A DNA stretch of 64,000 nucleotides from Hylemonella sp. (GTDB lineage Bacteria > Pseudomonadota > Gammaproteobacteria > Burkholderiales > Burkholderiaceae_C). The position numbers were made by a program, and so were the translations under genes. Below are positions 54,925 to 63,372 of this stretch, piece by piece. Every line of letters begins with the position of its first letter. The stretch's first letter is position 1. The notes under the pieces were generated by a model. That model had not been told where the DNA came from. It did no database searches and saw only the letters and a list, made by a program, of their open reading frames with translations. The stretch lies in contig JAUYQZ010000007.1 in the NCBI GenBank assembly GCA_030695415.1, positions 1 to 64,000 on the forward strand. The letters are read 5' to 3'.

Positions 54925-56052
54925 TCAGGCCTTGCCCCACACTTCCTGCGCGGTTTCCACCACCAGACGCAACTTGGCGCGCTGGTCTTCCACGGCGATG
55001 TCGTTACCGTGCACCGTGCTGGAGAAGCCGCACTGCGGCGACAGGCAGAGCTGGTCCATCGCGACATACTTGGCCGCCTCGTCGATGCGGCGCTTGAGTT
55101 CGTCCTTGGTCTCCAGCTTGCCGAACTTGGTGGTCACCAGCCCCAGCACCACGATCTTGCCCGGCGCCAGGAAGCGCAGGGGGCGGAAATCGCCGCTGCG
55201 GTCGTCGTCGTACTCCAGGAAATAGGCGTCCAGGTTCATTTCCTTGAGCAGGGCCTCGGCCACCGGCTCGTAGTTGCCCGAAGCCGCGTGCGTGCTCTTG
55301 AAATTGCCGCGGCACAGGTGCATGGCCAGGGTCATGCCGGCGGGCTTCTGCGCCACCACCTTGTTGATGAACATGGCATAACGGTGCGGCAACTCATTCG
55401 GGTCGTCACCGCGCTGGCGGGCGGCTTCGCGCATCTTGTCGTCGCACAGGTAGGCCAGGTTGGTGTCGTCCATCTGCACATAGGTGCAGCCCGCGGCGGC
55501 AAGGCTGCGCAACTCATCCCCGTAGGCCTTGGCCACGTCGTCGTAGAAGGCCGGATCCAGCTCGGGGTAATGCTCCTTGCTGATGCCGGCGCGGCCGCCG
55601 CGGAAGTGCAGCATGGTGGGCGAGGGGATGGTCACCTTGGCCACGGCGCCGCGGCCCGGGGCGATCTGGCTCTTGAGGTACTGGAAGTCAGCGAGCTGGA
55701 TGTCCTTGATGTGGCGCACCTTGTCGATCACGCGCATTACGGGCGGGGCCAGTTCCTTGGTGCCATCGGGCTTGATGATGGTGACCGGCACATCGGTGCG
55801 CACGCCGCCGATCTGCTCCAGGAAGTCGATGTGGAAGTAGGTGCGGCGGAACTCGCCGTCGGTGATGCTCTGCAGGCCCACGTCCTCCTGGAACTTCACG
55901 ATCTCGGTGATCGCCTTGTCTTCCACCTTGCGCAACTGCTCGGCGGTGATCTCCCCCTTGGCCTTCTGCTCGCGCGCTTCAAGCAGGTATTTGGGGCGCA
56001 GGAAACTGCCGACGTGGTCGGCACGGAACGGGGGGGTGGTGCGTAAGCTCAT
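54925..56052 (-). CDS. MetE C-terminal-type (cobalamin-independent) methyltransferase
   Basis: The 375-residue protein matches the catalytic C-terminal half of cobalamin-independent methionine synthase, like the short YxjG/YxjH proteins: RADHVGSFLRPKYLLEARE, ITDGEFRRTYFHIDF, YVQMDDTNLAYLC and a zinc site with HLCRGNF and LSPQCGFSS. It lacks the N-terminal MetE half, so the methyl donor is probably not the usual polyglutamyl folate. No B12 or SAM riboswitch is apparent in the 204-base gap upstream. That gap is shared with the transporter on the other strand. Confidence 0.88.
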   Translation of the reverse strand: MSLRTTPPFRADHVGSFLRPKYLLEAREQKAKGEITAEQLRKVEDKAITEIVKFQEDVGLQSITDGEFRRTYFHIDFLEQIGGVRTDVPVTIIKPDGTKELAPPVMRVIDKVRHIKDIQLADFQYLKSQIAPGRGAVAKVTIPSPTMLHFRGGRAGISKEHYPELDPAFYDDVAKAYGDELRSLAAAGCTYVQMDDTNLAYLCDDKMREAARQRGDDPNELPHRYAMFINKVVAQKPAGMTLAMHLCRGNFKSTHAASGNYEPVAEALLKEMNLDAYFLEYDDDRSGDFRPLRFLAPGKIVVLGLVTTKFGKLETKDELKRRIDEAAKYVAMDQLCLSPQCGFSSTVHGNDIAVEDQRAKLRLVVETAQEVWGKA

Positions 56053-56256
56053 GGCGAATCTCCTCGGCAGGTTGGTTGTGGCGGGACTGCAGGGCAGTCA
56101 TTCAGGATACGGATTATTCATCAAATCGGTGGTCGGTCATGTCGGTTATCGCAGCCTGGCATATCTAACAGACCGGATTTGAACTGGCTTGGGTCGGCCA
56201 CGTCCCGCAAACTGCCCCGCAGGATATGGGCCAGTTTCTAAGCAGAAAGAACAATC

Positions 56257-57396
56257 ATGCGAGTGAATCAGTCGGTTGCCAAGTGGCTTGGCGCGATAGC
56301 GTTGTTGGCTGGAGGCCTGCTGCCGCTAGCCGGTGCGCAGGACATCGTGATCGGCCAGATCGGCCCCTTTACCGGGCTGCCGGCGCCTGATGCGTCGCAG
56401 CTCAACCAGGGTGCCAAGGCCTACTTTGCCCAGCTCAACAAGGCGGGTGGCATCAACGGGCGCAAGGTCTCCTTCTTCGAGCTGGACGACACCTACAAGC
56501 CCGACGGTTTCGTGGCCGCGTTCGAGCAGGCCATGCAGCGCAAGCCGGTGGCCCTGATCTCACCGGTCGGCTCTGCCTCGCTGCAGCGCATGTTCGCCGA
56601 CAAGCTGCTCGACAAGCATGATGTGGTCATCATGAATGCCGTGCCGGGCGCGGAGCCCTTCCGCAATCCCGGGCACCCGCGCCTGTTCCATGTGCGGGCC
56701 GGCGACAAGCAGCAGATCGAGAAGATCGTCAACCACGCCCGCACCCTGGGCATTGTCAAGCTGGCTGTCCTGCACCAGGACATCCCCATGGGGACCGGGG
56801 GCGTCAAGGTGGTGACCGACGAGGCGGCCCGCCTCGGGGGCATGGACGTCAAGGGCTACCAGTCCGTTTTCAAGCCCGAAGACCAGGCCAAGGCCGCCGA
56901 GGAGGTTTTCAAGTCCAACCCGCAGGGCGTGATCGTGATCGGTGCCCCGCCCTTTGCCGCGGGCAGTGTCTCTGCCTTGCGCAAGGTCGGGGTTTCGCAA
57001 TCCATCTTCATCTTGGCCGACACGGCGCCTGGCATGCTGGCCAGGGTCGCTGGCGCTGACCTGGCGCGCGGCGTCGGCATTGCCCAAATCTATCCCAATC
57101 CCAATGGCCGTACCAAGACCCTGGTGCGCGATTTCCAGGCAGCCATGCAGGCAGCCCATCCGGATATCAAGGCCTATGCCGCTTTCCACATGGAAGGCTA
57201 TGTGTCGGCGCGCATCCTGGGCGAAGGAATGCGACGCATCCGCGGCGAGATCACACCCGCGGCCCTGGCCAGGAGCCTGCAGTCCATGGGCGAAATTGAC
57301 TTCGACGGCTACCGCATCGATTTCTCCAAGAGCAATGCGGGCAGCCGATTTGTCGATATCGCCGTGATGGACCAGGACGGCAAGCTGCGCTATTGA
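56257..57396 (+). CDS. ABC transporter substrate-binding protein (LivK/Peripla_BP_6 type), first copy
   Basis: The 379-residue periplasmic protein has a signal peptide (residues 1-27, LAGA cut) and the type I binding-protein fold: DIVIGQIGPFTGLPAPDASQ, QGAKAYFAQLNKAGGINGRK and ALISPVGSASLQRMF. It belongs with the branched-chain amino acid-type importers that in Burkholderiales often carry aromatic or small organic acids. A terminator-like hairpin follows (57431-57469), then a second binding protein. The ligand is unknown. Confidence 0.9.
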   Translation: MRVNQSVAKWLGAIALLAGGLLPLAGAQDIVIGQIGPFTGLPAPDASQLNQGAKAYFAQLNKAGGINGRKVSFFELDDTYKPDGFVAAFEQAMQRKPVALISPVGSASLQRMFADKLLDKHDVVIMNAVPGAEPFRNPGHPRLFHVRAGDKQQIEKIVNHARTLGIVKLAVLHQDIPMGTGGVKVVTDEAARLGGMDVKGYQSVFKPEDQAKAAEEVFKSNPQGVIVIGAPPFAAGSVSALRKVGVSQSIFILADTAPGMLARVAGADLARGVGIAQIYPNPNGRTKTLVRDFQAAMQAAHPDIKAYAAFHMEGYVSARILGEGMRRIRGEITPAALARSLQSMGEIDFDGYRIDFSKSNAGSRFVDIAVMDQDGKLRY

Positions 57397-57430
57397 AACT
57401 GGAGCGCCGTGCGCCGGTTCGAGCGTCGAT

Positions 57431-57469
57431 CCGGCCCTTCCCGGGTCGGCTCGGGTTTTGTTCTTTTTT
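57431..57469 (+). terminator. Likely terminator after the first binding-protein gene
   Basis: CCGGCCC (57431-57437) pairs with GGGTCGG (57443-57449) with one G-T pair, around a five-base loop, followed by a T-rich stretch TTTTGTTCTTTTTT (57456-57469). It lies 35 bases after the stop. The rest of the 240-base gap has TTGACT at 57521 without a convincing -10. Confidence 0.6.
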
Positions 57470-57636
57470 GTAGGTGAGTGCCCGAGATATTTCAAACGGT
57501 TATATCTATCAGTCAGAAATTTGACTTGCGCATGATCTGGTTTGAGGCGAAAGTAACGCACCTTCGCCACATTGATTTAGTCTGCACCGAAGCGGGCCGG
57601 GTGCGCGAAGCGACAACATCTATATAGGAGCCTGAC

Positions 57637-58812
57637 ATGAAAAAGCGTGAGTTTCTGAGCGCATCGATCCTGGCGCTGGCGGCGGTTTCCTCCTCGGCCG
57701 TGCTGGCCCAGGACAACACCTTCAAGATCGGCCTGATCCTGCCCATGACCGGCCAGCAGGCTTCCACTGGCCGCCAGATCGAAGCCGCCGCCAAGCTCTA
57801 CATGGCCCAGCACGGCGATACGGTGGCAGGCAAGAAGGTTCAGCTCATCGTGAAGGACGACACCAGCGTGCCGGACGTCACCAAGCGCCTGGCCCAGGAG
57901 CTGGTGGTGAACGACAAGGTCAATGTCCTGGCCGGTTTCGGCATCACGCCCTCGGCCTTTGCCACGGCGCCGATCGCCACCCAGTCCAAGACCCCGATGG
58001 TCGTGATGGCGGCGGGTACGTCCAGCATCACCCAGTCTTCGCCTTACATCGTGCGCACCAGCTTCACGCTGGCACAGTCCTCGGTCGCGATGGCCGACTG
58101 GACCACGAGCAAGGGCGGCATCAAGAAGGTTGTGACTCTGGTCAGCGACTACGGTCCGGGCCACGACGCCGAGAAATTCTTCAGGGATCGCTTCATCTTC
58201 AACGGCGGCACCGTCGTCGAATCCCTGCGGGTGCCCATGCGTAACCCCGACTTCGCCCCCTTCCTGCAGAAGGTGCGTGATGCCAAACCGGACGGCCTGT
58301 TCGTCTTCGTGCCCTCGGGCGCCGGCGCGGCCGTCATGAAGCAGTTCCTGGAGCGCGGCCTGGACAAGGCTGGCATCAAGCTGATCGGCCCGGGCGACAT
58401 CACCGACGACGACCAGCTCAACAGCATGGGCGACGGTGCCCTGGGCGTGGTGACTGCGCACTTCTACTCGGCTGCCCATCCTTCGGCCACCAACAAGAAG
58501 TTCGTCGAGGCCTTCAAGAAGGCCAACAATGGCATGCGCCCCAACTTCATGGCCGTCGGCGGCTATGACGGCATGCGTGTGATCTACGAAGCGCTCAAGG
58601 CCTCCAAGGGCAAGGGCGGCGGCGACGGCCTGCTGGAGGCCATGAAGGGCCAGGTCTGGGAGAGCCCGCGCGGCCCCATGTTCATCGACGCGCAGACCCG
58701 CGACGTCGTGCACAGCATCTACCTGCGCAAGGTGGAGAAGCAGGGCGGCGAGCTCTACAACGTGGAATTTGACGCCATCAAGGACGTCAAGGACCCCGGC
58801 AAGACCAAGTAA
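57637..58812 (+). CDS. ABC transporter substrate-binding protein (LivK type), second copy
   Basis: The 391-residue protein has a signal peptide (1-24, cleavage after VLAQ region) and the Peripla_BP_6 fold: FKIGLILPMTGQQASTGRQI, KVQLIVKDDTSVPDVTKRLA and VTLVSDYGPGHDAEKFFRD. It is clearly different from the first copy. A good ribosome-binding site TAGGAGCCTGAC precedes the ATG. It is the first gene of the unit with livH, livM, livG and livF, so it is probably the main receptor of this transporter. A REP-like double hairpin separates it from livH. Confidence 0.9.
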   Translation: MKKREFLSASILALAAVSSSAVLAQDNTFKIGLILPMTGQQASTGRQIEAAAKLYMAQHGDTVAGKKVQLIVKDDTSVPDVTKRLAQELVVNDKVNVLAGFGITPSAFATAPIATQSKTPMVVMAAGTSSITQSSPYIVRTSFTLAQSSVAMADWTTSKGGIKKVVTLVSDYGPGHDAEKFFRDRFIFNGGTVVESLRVPMRNPDFAPFLQKVRDAKPDGLFVFVPSGAGAAVMKQFLERGLDKAGIKLIGPGDITDDDQLNSMGDGALGVVTAHFYSAAHPSATNKKFVEAFKKANNGMRPNFMAVGGYDGMRVIYEALKASKGKGGGDGLLEAMKGQVWESPRGPMFIDAQTRDVVHSIYLRKVEKQGGELYNVEFDAIKDVKDPGKTK

Positions 58813-58829
58813 GTACGTTTCAACAGACT

Positions 58830-58909
58830 CCTTCCCCCTTTGGGGGAAGGTCGGGATGGGGGCTCGAAGCGCCCGGCCCCCACCCTAACCCTCCCCCAGC
58901 GGGGGAGGG
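58830..58909 (+). repeat. REP-like double hairpin between binding-protein and permease genes
   Basis: Two perfect hairpins, CCTTCCCCC-TTT-GGGGGAAGG (58830-58850) and CCCTCCCCC-AGC-GGGGGAGGG (58889-58909), flank a central imperfect inverted repeat (GGATGGGGGC against GCCCCCACCC). I recognise this from memory as a common dispersed element. Its place within the operon suggests protection of the upstream message. Confidence 0.7.
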
Positions 58910-58929
58910 GAGACTCAAGACCCATCTTC

Positions 58930-59805
58930 ATGCTGACGATACTTTTTGACGGCATTGCCTACGGCATGCTGCTATTCATCCTGGCGGTCGGGCTGTCCGT
59001 CACCATGGGCCTGATGAACTTCATCAACTTGGCCCACGGCGCCTTCGCCATGGTCGGTGGCTACGCCACCGTCATCCTGATGCAGCGCTACGACGTCCCC
59101 TTCCTGTGGTGCCTGCCCATCGCTTTCATCGGCGTGGCCCTGCTGGGGGCCGTGCTGGAGCGCACGCTCTATCGCCCCATGTACAGCCGGCCCCACCTGG
59201 ACCAGGTGCTGTTTTCCATCGGGCTGACCTTCATGGCCGTGGCGGCCATGGACTACTTCATGACCTCCAGCCAGCAGATCATCCAGCTGCCCGAGTGGCT
59301 CAAGGGCCGCACCGAGATCGGCGCCGATCCCTGGATGCTCGGCATGGGGCACTACCGCCTCTTCATCATTGCCATCTGCGCGGCGCTGACCATCGGCCTG
59401 CAGTACATCCTGACCAGGACACGCTTCGGCAGCCGCCTGCGCGCCTCCGTGGATGACCAGCGCGTGGCCGCCGGCCTGGGCATCAATGTCAACGTCGTGT
59501 TCCTGCTGACCTTCGCCGTGGGCTCCGGCCTGGCCGGCCTGGGCGGGGCGCTGGGGGCCGAAGTGATGGGCATGGACCCGAGCTTCCCGCTGAAGAACAT
59601 GATCTATTTCCTGATCGTGGTGGCCGTCGGGGGCACCTCGTCCATCACCGGGCCGCTGCTGGCCGCCCTGCTGCTGGGCATTGCCGACGTGGCGGGCAAG
59701 TACTACATCCCGCGCTTTGGCGCCTTCATCGTCTACTTCCTGATGATCGTGATCCTGATCTGGCGCCCGCAAGGCCTCTTCGTGCGCAAGGGAGGCAAGG
59801 CATGA
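58930..59805 (+). CDS. livH: Branched-chain-type ABC transporter permease LivH
   Basis: The 291-residue permease has about eight helices and the LivH signatures LSVTMGLMNFINLAHGAFAM near the start and AVGGTSSITGPLLAALLLGI near the end. It forms the inner-membrane channel with LivM. I start at ATG 58930 (MLTILFDGIAYGML); upstream codons are translation of the repeat element. The stop overlaps livM by four bases. Confidence 0.93.
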   Translation: MLTILFDGIAYGMLLFILAVGLSVTMGLMNFINLAHGAFAMVGGYATVILMQRYDVPFLWCLPIAFIGVALLGAVLERTLYRPMYSRPHLDQVLFSIGLTFMAVAAMDYFMTSSQQIIQLPEWLKGRTEIGADPWMLGMGHYRLFIIAICAALTIGLQYILTRTRFGSRLRASVDDQRVAAGLGINVNVVFLLTFAVGSGLAGLGGALGAEVMGMDPSFPLKNMIYFLIVVAVGGTSSITGPLLAALLLGIADVAGKYYIPRFGAFIVYFLMIVILIWRPQGLFVRKGGKA

Positions 59806-60764
59806 ACAAGGCCCAACTTTCCCTGCTCGGCCAGCAACGCTGGAAGCTCTGGGAGCCGCTGCTCTGGCTGCTGGCCCTGGGCTCGCCGTTCGTGCTGGGC
59901 GGTCACGCCCTGATCGTCAACGAGATTGCCATCGTCGCCTTGTTCGCCATCTCGCTGGACCTGGTCCTGGGCTACGCCGGCATCGTGTCGCTGGGGCATG
60001 CGGCCTTCTTCGGCATGGGCGCCTATGCAGCGGCCCTGTTTGCGAAGCACGTCATGCCCGATCCCCTCGTCGGTCTGGCCTTCGCCATCGGGGTGTCCAC
60101 CGCGCTGGGCGCCTTGTGCTCGCTGACCATCATGCGCGGGACCGACCTCACGCGCCTCATGGTCACCATGGGCGTGGCCATGATCCTGATGGAGCTGGCC
60201 AACAAGCTCGACATCACGGGCGGCGCCGACGGCCTGCAGGGCGTGGTCATGGGCCCGCTGCTGGGCACCTTCGAGTTCGATCTCTACGGGCGCACCTCCG
60301 CCTTGTACTCGCTGACCGTCCTGATCGTGTTTTTCTTCCTGGCGCGCCGCCTGGTGCATTCGCCCTTTGGCGGAACCCTCAAGGCGCTGCGCGACAACCG
60401 CCTGCGCGCCATGGCCATCGGCATTCCGGTGAGCTCCCGCCTGGCCGCGATCTACACCATCGCCGCCGGTGTGGCCGGCGCGGCCGGCGCCCTGCTGGCC
60501 CAGACCAGCAGCTTCGCCTCCGTCGATGTGTTCGAGTTCCACCGCTCGGCCGACCTCATGCTGCTGCTGGTCATTGGCGGCACCGGCTGGCTCTACGGCG
60601 GCGTGGCAGGCGCTGTGATCTTCAAGCTCATGCAGGACTGGATTTCCTCCATCACCCCCCAGTACTGGACCTTCTGGATCGGTCTCTTCCTGGTCGTGCT
60701 GATGCTGGTGGGGCGTGAGCGCCTGATCCGTCCCTGGACCTGGTGGGGGGGGCAGAGTAAATGA
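59802..60764 (+). CDS. livM: Branched-chain-type ABC transporter permease LivM
   Basis: The 320-residue second permease has about nine or ten helices, with the typical LDLVLGYAGIVSLGHAAFFG and the EAA-like loop FGGTLKALRDNRLRAMAIGI that docks the ATPases. It overlaps livH at its start and livG at its end by four bases each, so all three are translationally coupled. Confidence 0.93.
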   Translation: MNKAQLSLLGQQRWKLWEPLLWLLALGSPFVLGGHALIVNEIAIVALFAISLDLVLGYAGIVSLGHAAFFGMGAYAAALFAKHVMPDPLVGLAFAIGVSTALGALCSLTIMRGTDLTRLMVTMGVAMILMELANKLDITGGADGLQGVVMGPLLGTFEFDLYGRTSALYSLTVLIVFFFLARRLVHSPFGGTLKALRDNRLRAMAIGIPVSSRLAAIYTIAAGVAGAAGALLAQTSSFASVDVFEFHRSADLMLLLVIGGTGWLYGGVAGAVIFKLMQDWISSITPQYWTFWIGLFLVVLMLVGRERLIRPWTWWGGQSK

Positions 60765-61531
60765 GTTCATCCGAAATCGTTCTGTCTGCGCAGGGCCTGG
60801 TCAAGCGCTTCGGCGGCATCACCGCCACCGGCAACGTCAGCCTGGACCTGCACAAGGGCGCGCGCCATGCGCTCATCGGCCCCAATGGCGCCGGCAAGAC
60901 CACACTGATCAACCTGCTGACCGGTGTGCTCGAACCCACCGAAGGGCGCATCCTGCTGGAAGGGCAGGACATCACCCAGCTGGCGCCGCACCAGCGCGTG
61001 CGCCGCGGCATGGTGCGCACCTTCCAGATCAACCAGTTGTTTGACACGCTCACGCCGCTGGAGACCCTGGCCCTGACCGTCTCGCAACACAACGGGCTGG
61101 GCACGCGCTGGTGGCAGGCCCTGGGTCGCAACACCCGGGTCACCGAACGCTGCGAGCAGTTGCTTGAGCAGTTCCACCTGAGCGAGGTGATGAATCAGAA
61201 GACCCATGTGCTGGCCTACGGCAAGCGCCGCCTGCTGGAGATCGCCATTGCCCTGGCCTGCGAGCCGCGCGTGCTGCTGCTCGACGAGCCGGTGGCCGGT
61301 GTACCTGCGGGGGAGCGTGAAGAGTTGCTGCAGACCGTGGCGGCCCTGCCGGCCGATGTGTCGGTGCTCCTCATCGAACACGACATGGACCTCGTCTTCA
61401 GCTTTGCCAAGCGTATGACGGTGCTGGTCAATGGCAGTGTACTCACCGAAGGTGACCCCGAGACCATCGCCAACGACCCTCAGGTCAAGGCCGTGTATCT
61501 CGGCTATGGCGAGGAGGCGGCGCATGGCTGA
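60761..61531 (+). CDS. livG: ABC transporter ATP-binding protein LivG
   Basis: The 256-residue ATPase has Walker A GPNGAGKTTLINLLTG, the LivG-specific RRGMVRTFQINQLF, and Walker B VLLLDEPVAGV. The signature region reads VLAYGKRRLLEIAIAL rather than the usual LSYGEQR or LSGGQ form. It works as a heterodimer with LivF on the cytoplasmic face. It is coupled to livM and overlaps livF by eight bases. Confidence 0.92.
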   Translation: MSSSEIVLSAQGLVKRFGGITATGNVSLDLHKGARHALIGPNGAGKTTLINLLTGVLEPTEGRILLEGQDITQLAPHQRVRRGMVRTFQINQLFDTLTPLETLALTVSQHNGLGTRWWQALGRNTRVTERCEQLLEQFHLSEVMNQKTHVLAYGKRRLLEIAIALACEPRVLLLDEPVAGVPAGEREELLQTVAALPADVSVLLIEHDMDLVFSFAKRMTVLVNGSVLTEGDPETIANDPQVKAVYLGYGEEAAHG

Positions 61532-62228
61532 ACTCCTCAAGGTTGAGAACCTGAGCGCCGGCTACGGCGAAGCGGTGGTGCTGAACAATGTGTCGCTGTC
61601 CCTGAACCCGGGCCAGACCCTGGCCCTCCTGGGTCGCAACGGCACCGGCAAGACCACCTTCATCAACACCCTGGCCGGCACCACGCGCCAGCATGGCGGC
61701 ACCATCACCTTCGATGGTGTGGCCCTGCACAAGGTGCCGCTGCACCAGCGCGCCCATGCCGGCATCGGCTGGGTGCCGCAGGAGCGCAACATCTTCAAGT
61801 CGCTCACGGTGGACGAGAACCTCAGCGCCGTGGCACGCCCGGGCCCGTGGACCCCGGCGCGCGCCTACGAGATGTTCCCGCGCCTGGCCGAACGCAAGAC
61901 CAACCTGGGCACCCAGCTCTCGGGCGGCGAACAGCAGATGCTGGCCGTGGCGCGCGCCCTGGTGCTCAATCCCAAATTGCTGCTGCTGGATGAGCCGCTC
62001 GAAGGCCTGGCGCCCATCATCGTGCAGGAATTGCTGCGTGCCATCCGCCGCATCACGCGCGAGGAGGGCCTGTCGGCCATCATCGTGGAGCAGCATCCGC
62101 AGGCCATTCTGGCCATCTCGGATGTGGCCGCTGTGCTGGACCGCGGCACCGTGGTGCACTCGGGCACGGCGCAATCGCTGCTGGACCAGCCCGAGCTGCT
62201 GGACCGTCTGCTGGGCGTGGCGCGCTGA
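61524..62228 (+). CDS. livF: ABC transporter ATP-binding protein LivF
   Basis: The 234-residue ATPase has Walker A GRNGTGKTTFINTLAG, GIGWVPQERNIFKSLTVDEN, the signature LSGGEQQMLAVARALVLNPK and Walker B LLLLDEPLEGLAP. This is the classical LivF pattern. The ATG at 61524 (MAELLKVENLSAGYGEA) follows GAGGAGGCGG and overlaps the livG stop by eight bases. Confidence 0.94.
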   Translation: MAELLKVENLSAGYGEAVVLNNVSLSLNPGQTLALLGRNGTGKTTFINTLAGTTRQHGGTITFDGVALHKVPLHQRAHAGIGWVPQERNIFKSLTVDENLSAVARPGPWTPARAYEMFPRLAERKTNLGTQLSGGEQQMLAVARALVLNPKLLLLDEPLEGLAPIIVQELLRAIRRITREEGLSAIIVEQHPQAILAISDVAAVLDRGTVVHSGTAQSLLDQPELLDRLLGVAR

Positions 62229-62262
62229 TCACGCCAGCTTGATTTTTCAAGGAGACTTCGTC

Positions 62263-63231
62263 ATGCATCTGCTGAATCGCCGTGCCCTCGTCGCCGTGCT
62301 GGCCGCCACCCTGGCATCCGCGGGCTGGGCCCAGTCCTTCCCCAGCAAGCCCCTCAAGATCATCGTCCCCTTTGGGCCCGGTGGTGTGGCCGACCTGACC
62401 GCCCGTACCGTGGGCCAGAAGCTGAGCCAGACCCTGGGGCAGCCGGTCGTGATCGAGAACAAGCCGGGTGCCGGCGGCATCGGCGCGGCGGATACCGTGG
62501 CCAAGTCGGCCCCGGATGGCTACACCCTCTTGCTGATGTCCAATGCCAGCGCCGTGACGGCCACGCTGTTCAACAAGCTGCCCTATGACACGGTCAAGGA
62601 CTTCACGCCCGTCAGCACCCTGGGCTTCTTCGACATTGCCGTCGTGACCGCGACCGAGTCCCGCTTCAAGACCCTGGGCGAGGTGCTGGCCTACGCCAGA
62701 GCCAATCCCGGCAAGCTCAATGTGGGCAGCATCAATATCGGCAGCACCCAGAACCTCGCCGCCGAACTGTTCAAGTCGAATGCCGGCGTGGACATGCAGA
62801 TCGTGCCTTTCAACGGCACGCCTGCAGTCGTCAACGCGCTGCGCGGCGGTCAGATCGACGTGGCCGTCGAGATCGTCTCGCCCATCATGGGGCAGATCAA
62901 GGGCGGCGCCCTGCGGGCCCTGGCAATCACGGACACGGAGCGTTCGGCCCTGCTGCCCGACGTGCCCACCAGCAAGGAGGCGGGCCTGCCCAATTACCAG
63001 GCCTCGTCCTGGAATGGGCTGGCCGTGCCCGCCGGCACACCCAAAGACGTGGTGGCCCGCCTGCACCGCGAAATCGCTGCGGCGCTGCAGGATCCCGAGG
63101 TCAGCAAGAAGCTGCGCGACCTCAACATCGAGCCCCGCTCCAGCACGCCCGAGCAGACCCAGGCCTTCCTGCAGAGCGAGATCAAGCGCTGGGGTGACGT
63201 GATCATCAAGGCGAACATTCCGCGCCAGTAA
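62263..63231 (+). CDS. Bug (TctC-type) periplasmic substrate-binding protein, second in window
   Basis: The 322-residue protein has a signal peptide (1-23, ASAGWAQ cut) and the Bug pattern LKIIVPFGPGGVADLTARTV, VIENKPGAGGIGAADTVA and PDGYTLLLMSNASAV. It follows livF by 34 bases with a strong ribosome-binding site (AAGGAGA) and ends at a terminator, so it is probably the last gene of the liv unit. No TctA/TctB is present. Its ligand is likely related to that of the ABC transporter, by context only. Confidence 0.9.
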   Translation: MHLLNRRALVAVLAATLASAGWAQSFPSKPLKIIVPFGPGGVADLTARTVGQKLSQTLGQPVVIENKPGAGGIGAADTVAKSAPDGYTLLLMSNASAVTATLFNKLPYDTVKDFTPVSTLGFFDIAVVTATESRFKTLGEVLAYARANPGKLNVGSINIGSTQNLAAELFKSNAGVDMQIVPFNGTPAVVNALRGGQIDVAVEIVSPIMGQIKGGALRALAITDTERSALLPDVPTSKEAGLPNYQASSWNGLAVPAGTPKDVVARLHREIAAALQDPEVSKKLRDLNIEPRSSTPEQTQAFLQSEIKRWGDVIIKANIPRQ

Positions 63232-63271
63232 ACGGCAGGCTGAGGCCGGGCTGGAGGCGCGGTCCCAAATG

Positions 63272-63298
63272 AAAAAGCGGTCCAAGGGACCGTTTTTT
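63272..63298. terminator. Terminator after the second Bug gene
   Basis: CGGTCC (63278-63283), loop AAG and GGACCG (63287-63292) lead into six T (63293-63298); five A (63272-63276) on the left side allow function on the other strand too. Confidence 0.88.
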
Positions 63299-63372
63299 CA
63301 TGGGGCTCGCTCCTCGCGCCGGACGCTCAAGAGACGTCGGCCCTATGAGGTCGCAAGCAAGAAGTCAGGATG

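Noticed and set aside
56053..56256. Riboswitch upstream of the MetE-like gene
   Set aside because: I looked for cobalamin and SAM riboswitch core elements on both strands and saw none; only ordinary intergenic sequence.
57521..57549. TTGACT as -35 of a promoter before the second binding-protein gene
   Set aside because: At 16-18 bases downstream there is no -10-like hexamer (the sequence is GAGGCG).
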